NCBI RefSeq assembly: GCF_000374185.1
Contig: NZ_KB910518.1
Coordinates: forward strand, 3,667,687-3,731,686
Direction: 5' to 3'
From: Paenibacillus sp. HW567
GTDB taxonomy: Bacteria; Bacillota; Bacilli; Paenibacillales; Paenibacillaceae
Length of the DNA: 64,000 bases
The stretch's first letter is position 1; each line of letters opens with the position of its first letter. The notes beneath the pieces were generated by a model. It saw nothing but the letters and a program-made list of their open reading frames with translations, did no database searches and was not told the DNA's origin. Shown here in pieces: positions 18,017 to 25,304 of this stretch. The position numbers and the translations under genes were made by a program.

Positions 18017-19048
18017 TCAAAGCTTCTCGCTTACCTCTCCATTCGCAGCAATTCTCGCATTGAACGAGAGCTGATTCAGCCGCTTGATGGTGTCCTTATT
18101 ATAGGCATCGCCCATAAAATTAGGCTGCCCGCCGATAATCTTGACCGGAGTAACCCTGCTGGTTACACCGGCATTGCCGATGTTAAATTGGACCAGCATC
18201 GAATGCAATGTTTTGTCGCCGCCGCGCGTGGAACGGTTGAATACAAAGTTGCCCAGCGAATAATAGATAGGTTTGTGCTTGTAATATTCAATTCCCATCA
18301 GACAATGGCTGTGTGCACCAATAATCATATCCGCGCCGCTGTCGATCATCTGCTTCGCCAGTGTCCGGGCATATTTCTCAGGATAGTCCTTAAATTCTGT
18401 ATTCCAGTGGATGTACACAATGGTGTAGTCGTTCTCCTTCGCCGATTTCTTAATCGCGCCCAGCAGCGGCTCGGGCGTGTAGGCGGAGGCAGCACCGGGG
18501 TGGCTTTTACCGGCATACCAGGAAGGGCTGGAGAGCACGCGGCTCGTGCCTAGTACGGCGATCTTTTTGCCTTTGACCGACTTGGTGTAAGGCTTGAACG
18601 CTTCATCGCTGTCCTTGCCCGCTCCCGTATGCCCAACCTTGTATTTGTCGAGATGAATCAGCGTATCCAGCATAGCGTCCTGCCCATAATCCAGAATATG
18701 ATTATTGGCCACGGTTACGCCGTCAATCCCCGCATAGTTCAGTCCCGCAAGCGCCGCCGGCTTGGTGCGGAAGGCAAAGGTTTTCTCCGCTGCCTTCCCT
18801 CTTACGGATACCGGTGTCTCCAGATTGGCAAAGGCCATATCCGCCTGCTTCAGAACGGGTGCTACCTTGACAAAAGGAAAGTTGACGCCGTATCTTTCAA
18901 TCTGGCCGCCGACAAATCCATCCAGCAGAATGTCACCGGCAAAAGCAAGAGTGATGTTCTCCTGAGTTGAAGCCCCCCTACTTAACACAGCCGGTGCCGG
19001 AATCAGCAGAAGTAGAATGATCGAAATGAATGCAAATCTGCGCAACAT
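18017..19048 (-). CDS. CapA/PgsA-like metallophosphoesterase-fold protein
   Basis: 343 residues. The N-terminus has a hydrophobic signal segment (FAFISIILLLLIP). The blocks follow the CapA family: LAFAGDILLDG, FANLETPVS, VANNHILDYG, IHWNTEF, GAHSHCLMG and YSLGNFVFN. CapA proteins take part in poly-gamma-glutamate capsule export in some bacilli, but lone paralogs like this one have no proven role. The ATG at 19048 follows AGAGGGG. No capB or capC lies nearby, so a capsule role is not supported by context. Confidence 0.88.
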   Translation of the reverse strand: MLRRFAFISIILLLLIPAPAVLSRGASTQENITLAFAGDILLDGFVGGQIERYGVNFPFVKVAPVLKQADMAFANLETPVSVRGKAAEKTFAFRTKPAALAGLNYAGIDGVTVANNHILDYGQDAMLDTLIHLDKYKVGHTGAGKDSDEAFKPYTKSVKGKKIAVLGTSRVLSSPSWYAGKSHPGAASAYTPEPLLGAIKKSAKENDYTIVYIHWNTEFKDYPEKYARTLAKQMIDSGADMIIGAHSHCLMGIEYYKHKPIYYSLGNFVFNRSTRGGDKTLHSMLVQFNIGNAGVTSRVTPVKIIGGQPNFMGDAYNKDTIKRLNQLSFNARIAANGEVSEKL

Positions 19049-19133
19049 GGTGTGACCCCTCTCTATTTGTAAAATCTGCAACTATTCTACTACAATAGAG
19101 AGAGAAAATCCAAATAAATGGTAGATTAAGAGA

Positions 19134-19793
19134 TTAGGCCTGCCCTTTCTTAAGCACCGCCCGGAAACAGCTCAGCCCGTCCCGTGCCTCCGAACGCACG
19201 GCAGCCGGGGGAAGCATGAAATCCGTCTCGCCCCAATACTGGAACCCAGCCTGCCGCAGCAGGCCGTCCATCTGCTGCAGATCAACGGCCGGATACTCAA
19301 AGGTTAACACGAGCAGCCCCTCTCCGTTCAGCGTGCGGTGAAACTCCTGTATGGCTCGTTCAGAATCCTCCAGTGATAAATGCTCCAGGACGGAGATGCA
19401 GAAGATCGTATCAAAGCTCTCATCCGCATACGGAAGCGCAGTAAGATCAGCCTGGGCCAAACGGAGCCTGGGCGTCCGGCTGGCCTGAGCGAGCTGCGCC
19501 GCCTCTTCCCCGATCTCATCGGCAATCTCCTGCATCATTGCATCCCAGGATAGAATCCGCGCATCAATATCACAGGCGTGAACCTCCGCACTGCGGCCTG
19601 CGAGGTAGAACTTGAGCGGCTCTGAAATCCCGCTTGCTGCATCAAGCACCACATCATGAGGCGAAATGAAATTCGTACACCATTCGTATTCATAAGGGCG
19701 GCTCCACCAGGATTCCGGCAGCTCATAAATGAGCTGCCCGCGGCGGACATCGTCATACACAAAGAAACGGGAAACATACGGATGTGTCGGCAT
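19134..19793 (-). CDS. Class I SAM-dependent methyltransferase
   Basis: 219 residues. The Rossmann-fold motif I is unusual, DAASGISEPLKFYLA, in place of a plain DxGxGxG. Acidic motif II is EVHACDID, motif III is LAQADLTALPY, and FDTIFCISVLEHL matches motif IV of methyltransferase_11-like enzymes. The ATG at 19793 follows AAAAGGAG. The substrate is unknown. It stands alone between the CapA-like gene and the BTAD regulator. Confidence 0.85.
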   Translation of the reverse strand: MPTHPYVSRFFVYDDVRRGQLIYELPESWWSRPYEYEWCTNFISPHDVVLDAASGISEPLKFYLAGRSAEVHACDIDARILSWDAMMQEIADEIGEEAAQLAQASRTPRLRLAQADLTALPYADESFDTIFCISVLEHLSLEDSERAIQEFHRTLNGEGLLVLTFEYPAVDLQQMDGLLRQAGFQYWGETDFMLPPAAVRSEARDGLSCFRAVLKKGQA

Positions 19794-19887
19794 GGCCAGG
19801 ACTCCTTTTAGAGGTAATTCGGTAGTGAGAGTATATTCAGGAATCCCCGTTTCATGCCATAACCTTACATCTGCCGCCGGGATACGC

Positions 19888-21000
19888 TTAACCTAAGTAA
19901 GCTGCGGCCCTGTTTTTCATTTCCCCGGAGGGCTCCAGTCCAAGCTCCTTGCGGTATGCCGCTTCGAAGTTTTCATAGAGTCTGATGATTTTCTCCTTCT
20001 TCCCGTGCTTGCTGTAAATGTCGAATAGAAGCTGAAGCATCTCCTCCTGCAGCGGATAGTGCGCCAGGTACGCTTCCAGCCGTTCTTCAGCTTTGCCAGA
20101 GTTCCGGGACGCCAGATCTCTTGCAGCCAGCCAGCGAATCAGTGCCGTATACTGCTTGAAATAGGCCTCTTCCAGCGATATCTTCCATAAATAGGGTTTG
20201 CCCTCGAACAGAGGTCCCCGATACAGGGCGCAGAGTTGTTCCGCCTGATCACCTTCTATTCTCCCTTCGGCAGACAGATTCTGCAGCCGCTGAAAGATCA
20301 GGACATCATATTCCTTGCTTCCGGCCTCCAGCACGTACCCGTCGTTCACCTTCTGAATGCTCATGCCAAAATCATTTTCCTTCAGCACTTTTTTCAGCAG
20401 GTAGAGTGTATTATGTAAATTTGAAGCCCCTCTCTCCTCCTCCATCTCCGGCCATAGCAAATCTGTCAATTTCCATTTGCTGATATACCGCCCCGGGTGG
20501 CACAGGAAATAAGCAAACAGCTCCTCTGCCCGGCGTGTGCGGAAATGAATAGGCTGGCCCGCTGCATTGCGGACGTCGAAGCCGCCGAAGCAGCAGATCG
20601 TTGGCCCCGTAACCTGCCGTTCAAGGGGGGCCGCTGTTCCCAGCCGCTTGACCAGGCGTTCCGTAACCCTTTTGATCGCGCCCATCGTCACAGGCTTAAG
20701 GATATAATCGAGAGCGGACACCTCGAAGGCCTCCAGCGCGTAATTTTTGTAGGCTGTAGTGAACACGATTTCCGTAGACTCCATGAGCTTGTGAACCCTG
20801 CCTGCCAGTTCAAGCCCGTTCATCTTCGGCATCTCCACATCAATGAAGATCACGTCCGGCTTCAGCTCCGGCAGACTGGCAAGCGCCTCCAGCGGACTAG
20901 TGAAGGCTCCGACAATGGTGTAATCCGAATTACGTCCAATCAGTACCTTCATTAAATCGAGAATCGGATATTCGTCTTCAACGATAACGGCTCGAAACAT
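19888..21000 (-). CDS. Response regulator with BTAD (SARP-like) output
   Basis: 370 residues. The receiver domain (AVIVEDE; Asp in DVIFIDVEMPK near residue 53; Lys in DYILKPVT) is followed by an OmpR-like winged helix (RRAEELFAYFLCHPGRYISKWKLTDLLWPE) and a helical bacterial transcriptional activator domain to the end (LELEPSG-like motif GLEPSGEM). The ATG at 21000 has AGAAGGGGG upstream. It lies 27 bases after the hybrid kinase gene, its likely partner. Such regulators are common in Paenibacillus and Bacillus next to 7TM-type kinases. The targets are not known. Confidence 0.9.
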   Translation of the reverse strand: MFRAVIVEDEYPILDLMKVLIGRNSDYTIVGAFTSPLEALASLPELKPDVIFIDVEMPKMNGLELAGRVHKLMESTEIVFTTAYKNYALEAFEVSALDYILKPVTMGAIKRVTERLVKRLGTAAPLERQVTGPTICCFGGFDVRNAAGQPIHFRTRRAEELFAYFLCHPGRYISKWKLTDLLWPEMEEERGASNLHNTLYLLKKVLKENDFGMSIQKVNDGYVLEAGSKEYDVLIFQRLQNLSAEGRIEGDQAEQLCALYRGPLFEGKPYLWKISLEEAYFKQYTALIRWLAARDLASRNSGKAEERLEAYLAHYPLQEEMLQLLFDIYSKHGKKEKIIRLYENFEAAYRKELGLEPSGEMKNRAAAYLG

Positions 21001-21027
21001 CGTATCCCCCTTCTTTCTCATCAGCAA

Positions 21028-24000
21028 TTACCGGTATATCTCCTTCTCACCGCCCCCTCCGGCAGTACTGCGGTTAGATGGCAGATACATCATTACTTTG
21101 GTCCCGTCTCCCGGCTCGGAGTGAATCGTTAAGCTGGCACCGGGGATGGCATCCAGCCGCTTGCGGATATTATGAATACCGATGCTCCCGCCGAGCTGGC
21201 CGTTCCCGGTTAATTGATACAGCAGGTCATTGGGAATGCCCACGCCGTTATCTTCAATCGTAACCTTCATATACCCTTCGCCCGCTTGAATCTTGAGCGA
21301 TACCAGGCCCTGCCCCTCTTTCTCAAACAGCCCGTGCCGGATCGCGTTCTCCACAAACGGCTGGATGCATAATGAAGGAACTTCAACAGAGCCCAGCCCC
21401 TCGTCCACCTGGCACACAAAATCGAAACGTTCCCCGAAACGGGCCTGTTCAATCTCCACGTAAGCCTGAATCAGCTCCAGCTCGCGGTGCAGAGGAACTA
21501 CTAGAGTAGAGCGGTCCATATCAAGAATAAAACGGATATACTGGCTGAGCATGGACAGCAGATAGGCTGCCTTCTCCCCATCGGTATAGCAGAATGAAAT
21601 GATGCTGCTCATCGCATTATACAGAAAATGCGGCTTGATCTGGGCCTGATGAAAAGCCTGCTCATGGCGTATAGCATCCCGTATCGACGTTTTCATGGCA
21701 ATCAGGGTCTGAATTCGGGCGATCAGGGTTTCACCGTCAAAGGGCTTGGTCACATAATCATTCGCTCCTGCCCGGAAGCCGAGGGCAATATCCCCCGGTG
21801 AATCCTTGACGGTAGCGAAGAGGATTGGCAGGTCAAGAATGGAATGATGTCTGCGCAGCGTCCGGCATAGCTCAATCCCGGAGGTGCCGGGCATCATCAC
21901 ATCCAGAATAACCAGATCCACATTCGGGTACTGCTGCATTTTGAGCACTGCCTCTTTGGCTGAGAAGGCGGTGATCACATTGTAATGATGCCGCCCGAGA
22001 ATGTTGAGCAGGATATGAATGTTCGAGGCCTCATCATCGACAATAAGAATCGTGTACCCGCTCCGGTCAATTATATCAAGCGAGGTATGCTCAAATGAAG
22101 CGTGTTTTTCCCTCACTCCGGCGGCGGCGGCTTCACGATAGCCCGGAATTTGCTCCACATACGGCAGTGTAAAAATCATCCGCGTCCCCTTGCCAATCTC
22201 TGACCAGTCCACGCAAATTTCTCCGCCCATCTGTTCGACCAGCTTCCTGCTGATGTACAGGCCAACCCCCATCCCCGTATACCCGTCCTGCGGCAGCAGT
22301 TGATCCACCTGATCAAAATATTCAAATATCGCATTAAATTTATCCTCCGGTATCCCTGTTCCAGTGTCCTCAACTGTAATTGAGACCTGATTGCCCAGCA
22401 CTTTTGCAGCAATGGCAATCGTCCCCCGATCGGTATGCTTGATAGCATTATGTACCAGATTGTACATCACCTGCCGCAGCCGGCTATCATCGGCCAGGAC
22501 CCAGATGTCCGGCTCGACCCTGTTATCCAGCTCCACCTCCTTGCCCGCAAGCTCGAATTGCAGCAGGTCAAAGACGATTTGCGAGGCTACATGCAGGTCC
22601 ACCACCGTTCTCTGCAAGCGCAGCTCCCCATGCTTCAGACGGCTGACGTCGATCAAATCCTGGATCAGCATCGACAGCTTCATTGACGTATCCTTAATCA
22701 GCCAGAGGTTCTGCTTTTGACTGTCCTGCAGGTTCTCTTCCCCATCCTCCAGCAAAAATGAAGTCATATTCATAATGCCATGCAGCGGCGTTTTAAGCTC
22801 ATGCGAGGTATTCATCAGGAACTCATCCTTAAGCTCGTTGGAGATCAGCAGTTGACGGGATAACACCTCCGTTTTGTCATAAGCATTGGAGAACCTTACG
22901 GCGAGCAAGGTGTTGATAATAATAATAAAAGCAATAATCCCGAATCTTCCGGCCAAATCGGTCTGCACAATATTTTCCGAATTCAGGCTGCCGTCCACCA
23001 GAGAGATCATCAGCACGATAGCCCCGCCAATAAACAGCAGCAGCTCTGCCCGGTCTGCCGCATGACTCTGCCTGCGGAAATATAAATACACCATTCTCAG
23101 AATGATGCCGATCACAACGATTGCGAGATAATACATGAAATAAAATTTCACACTTATATGCACAGCATAGGGCAGAATTAGAACCCCTATCAGATACAGA
23201 ACAAATGGACAGAGGACCAGTCGGAGCCGCTTCGGCGACATCAGAGCCGGCTCCACCGTACAGAAGAACATAATAATGACGGAGACTTCGAGGAACTGGC
23301 TGATTTCCAGCAGCTTATAGGCGATATCAAATGGAACCCAAGGAAGCAGCCGCTGAAATACCTTATCTCCGTATAGTGAGATGTTTAAGGCCAGCAGCAG
23401 CAGATAAAAGCCGCTGAGCAGATATTCCTTCTCTCTGCGTCCTAGAAAGTAGAAGCTTAAATGATATGCGCCAAACATGCCCAAGATCAGAATAATCCCG
23501 ATATCGACACCAAACTGGATGGTATTTACCCTGCTGATGTCCTCTTGTGTGCCGAAAGGAATGGATTTCACAATCCCCCCGGTGACAAAGTTGAAGTTGG
23601 ATACTTGAATCACAATATCTACCGTTCGGGAATCCGTATAAAAAAATACCGTATGCGGTGTGTTCCCCGGCTTAATTGAGCTGCTATCCTCCGCTGGCAG
23701 TCCGCTTCCTCCAACCTGCTTGCCGTTGATGAACAGCTTATGGGACATTCGGATACTTTTTACTTTTAGGCCGAGCACCTCATTCGCCTGCTTAATTTTC
23801 ACCTGGAGACGATAGGTCCCGTACCCTTTACGGTCCATCCCGCCGTCTTTACTTTTACCCTGCCATACGCCAGGAACAGATAAATAGGCAGCCTTTGCAA
23901 GCTTCCCTTGCTGAAAATCAGCCGGGCTCAGCAGTTTATTCTCATAAAATTCCCATTCTCCATCCAGATTTACCCAGCCCTGCTTCTCCAAATCCCAAGA

Positions 24001-24144
24001 GGTCAGATCCAGCACGCCTTGCTTTGCTTGCAATTGTTTAGGGTTTACTGCGGTCTGGGAATAGAGCATCAATAACAGTGAAAAGGTAAAAACAAAAAAC
24101 AAACTGATCCCCACAGTTCTGCGGACATTCACAATTCTCAACAT
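21028..24144 (-). CDS. Hybrid sensor kinase with two kinase cores and a receiver
   Basis: About 1038 residues. A signal anchor is followed by an extracellular beta-rich 7TMR-DISM-like domain (DLTSWDLEKQGWVNLDGEWEFYE region) and seven hydrophobic spans (about 205-420). A HisKA core follows (HELKTPLHGIMN near 446, N-box LVHNAIKHTD near 568, DTGTGIP and a second G-box). A receiver has its Asp in LVILDVMMPG near 745. A second, LytS-type kinase ends the protein (IKPHFLYNAM near 836, VENAIRHGLF near 935, DNGVGIP). Two ATPase modules of different families in one chain are uncommon. The ATG at 24144 follows GAGAGGGG. It is co-directional with the BTAD regulator. Confidence 0.92.
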   Translation of the reverse strand: MLRIVNVRRTVGISLFFVFTFSLLLMLYSQTAVNPKQLQAKQGVLDLTSWDLEKQGWVNLDGEWEFYENKLLSPADFQQGKLAKAAYLSVPGVWQGKSKDGGMDRKGYGTYRLQVKIKQANEVLGLKVKSIRMSHKLFINGKQVGGSGLPAEDSSSIKPGNTPHTVFFYTDSRTVDIVIQVSNFNFVTGGIVKSIPFGTQEDISRVNTIQFGVDIGIILILGMFGAYHLSFYFLGRREKEYLLSGFYLLLLALNISLYGDKVFQRLLPWVPFDIAYKLLEISQFLEVSVIIMFFCTVEPALMSPKRLRLVLCPFVLYLIGVLILPYAVHISVKFYFMYYLAIVVIGIILRMVYLYFRRQSHAADRAELLLFIGGAIVLMISLVDGSLNSENIVQTDLAGRFGIIAFIIIINTLLAVRFSNAYDKTEVLSRQLLISNELKDEFLMNTSHELKTPLHGIMNMTSFLLEDGEENLQDSQKQNLWLIKDTSMKLSMLIQDLIDVSRLKHGELRLQRTVVDLHVASQIVFDLLQFELAGKEVELDNRVEPDIWVLADDSRLRQVMYNLVHNAIKHTDRGTIAIAAKVLGNQVSITVEDTGTGIPEDKFNAIFEYFDQVDQLLPQDGYTGMGVGLYISRKLVEQMGGEICVDWSEIGKGTRMIFTLPYVEQIPGYREAAAAGVREKHASFEHTSLDIIDRSGYTILIVDDEASNIHILLNILGRHHYNVITAFSAKEAVLKMQQYPNVDLVILDVMMPGTSGIELCRTLRRHHSILDLPILFATVKDSPGDIALGFRAGANDYVTKPFDGETLIARIQTLIAMKTSIRDAIRHEQAFHQAQIKPHFLYNAMSSIISFCYTDGEKAAYLLSMLSQYIRFILDMDRSTLVVPLHRELELIQAYVEIEQARFGERFDFVCQVDEGLGSVEVPSLCIQPFVENAIRHGLFEKEGQGLVSLKIQAGEGYMKVTIEDNGVGIPNDLLYQLTGNGQLGGSIGIHNIRKRLDAIPGASLTIHSEPGDGTKVMMYLPSNRSTAGGGGEKEIYR

Positions 24145-24278
24145 GCTGGCCCCTCTCACTATGTATAGCTCTATCTATTTTAACGCAGAGCGCTCACAAA
24201 AATCTCGCAAAATCCGCACGTCTATTTAACATTCGAATCCGGGATGCTATGATTTATTGGAAGGAGGAAGTGAGGGTA

Positions 24279-25058
24279 ATGCACATTAGTAAATATGAGA
24301 ACCTTATTCCGAATGTTTGCCTTTTCGTTGACCGCAAGTCATTTCCGGACTGGCAGATCGTCAGCAGCAAGATTGATTTCCATGATCTTACGTTCATCGT
24401 CGAAGGAGAATCGACCTATTCTATTAACGGGGAGAAATTTACAGTCACTGCCGGCGACATGCTCTATGTTCCTTCGGGCAGCATCCGGGAAGCCGTAACC
24501 TCCAAAGAAGCGCCGATGCATTCCTTCGCATTCAATTTCTTCTGGGAGGGGGCGGATAATCATGTGCAGCTCCCTTTTGCAGCAGTAACCAGGAACTGGA
24601 TGACCAAAGAGATTATGGAGGATATCAGAGATTTCTCGCATGTCTGGATGGGCAAGCAGCCCTTCTACAGGATGAAAGCACGGGCTATATTCCAACTGCT
24701 TGTGTATCGTCTGCTGAGCATCGCCCACCATCAGGAGGCACCTCTCATTGATCCGCGGGTCCATAAAGCGATGACCTATATCATGGATCACTATTCGGAA
24801 GACGTCACGATTGGCAGCCTGGCCGATCTGGTCGGCCTGAATCCGGTCTATCTGGGCAAGCTGTTCAAGCAGAACACCGGGTCAACCTGCAAGGAATTCA
24901 TGAACAGGGTGCGGGTGAACAATGCGGAAATGATTCTCTCGGCAGGCGGGTTCAATGTTTCGGAGGTAGCGGAGCACTGCGGTTATCATGATGTTGCCTA
25001 TTTCAGCAATGTCTTCAAGCATATAAAAGGATACCCTCCGTCATCTGCTTTGAAATAA
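24279..25058 (+). CDS. AraC family transcriptional regulator
   Basis: About 259 residues. The cupin-like N-terminus includes DLTFIVEGESTYSINGEKFTVTAGDMLYVP. The C-terminus has two helix-turn-helices, VTIGSLADLVGLNPVYLGKLF and NVSEVAEHCGYHDVAYFSNVF. The ATG at 24279 lies behind AAGGAGGAAGTGAGGGTA; a GTG nine bases upstream is possible. It runs toward the GH115 gene and is a candidate regulator of GH115 and the esterase, though distance and orientation make this only an inference. Confidence 0.9.
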   Translation: MHISKYENLIPNVCLFVDRKSFPDWQIVSSKIDFHDLTFIVEGESTYSINGEKFTVTAGDMLYVPSGSIREAVTSKEAPMHSFAFNFFWEGADNHVQLPFAAVTRNWMTKEIMEDIRDFSHVWMGKQPFYRMKARAIFQLLVYRLLSIAHHQEAPLIDPRVHKAMTYIMDHYSEDVTIGSLADLVGLNPVYLGKLFKQNTGSTCKEFMNRVRVNNAEMILSAGGFNVSEVAEHCGYHDVAYFSNVFKHIKGYPPSSALK

Positions 25059-25066
25059 CGGAGGGT
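25033..25066 (+). terminator. Weak hairpin at end of AraC gene
   Basis: ACCCTCCGT pairs with ACGGAGGGT. The stop codon lies in the loop and right arm. No long T-run follows, so termination is uncertain. Confidence 0.4.
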
Positions 25067-25098
25067 CTTAGTCTAGCAGGGCCTCTCTTTGACCCGGC

Positions 25099-25304
25099 TA
25101 GACGAGTTGAACTTTAGATTATCATATTAGGTCTGGCCGTAACTGCGGGGAATGTTTGGACTTCCGGCCGCTGCCCGTCTGCAGAATTCTTGATTATTAC
25201 CGCTGTTCGCGGTGGAAATCCGCAGACAGCTTAATCATACGGCCAGCTTTCCTACGGAAAGCTCTTAGGCGGTCGCTACCGCTCCTACAGTTCCAAACTT
25301 CCCC
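25099..25304 (+). repeat. Structured interspersed repeat, copy 1
   Basis: The core 25147-25304 starts GGGGAATGTTTGGA and ends TCCAAACTTCCCC. These ends pair with one bulged T, like terminal inverted repeats. Inside are further hairpins: GTCTGC/GCAGAC enclosing CCGC/GCGG, AGCTTTCC/GGAAAGCT, and GCGGT/ACCGC. Similarity to copy 2 (30280-30478, opposite orientation) extends about 47 bases outward on the left side. The element overlaps the last codons and TAG stop of the GH115 gene. It could be a MITE-like or REP-like DNA element or a structured 3' UTR. Confidence 0.8.

Noticed and set aside
18017..19048. Poly-gamma-glutamate capsule operon
   Set aside because: Only a CapA-like gene is present; no capB, capC or capE-like genes lie nearby.
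24060..24279. Possible riboswitch or T-box upstream of the AraC gene
   Set aside because: Short AT-rich gap with no stable multi-stem pattern or T-box core sequence.
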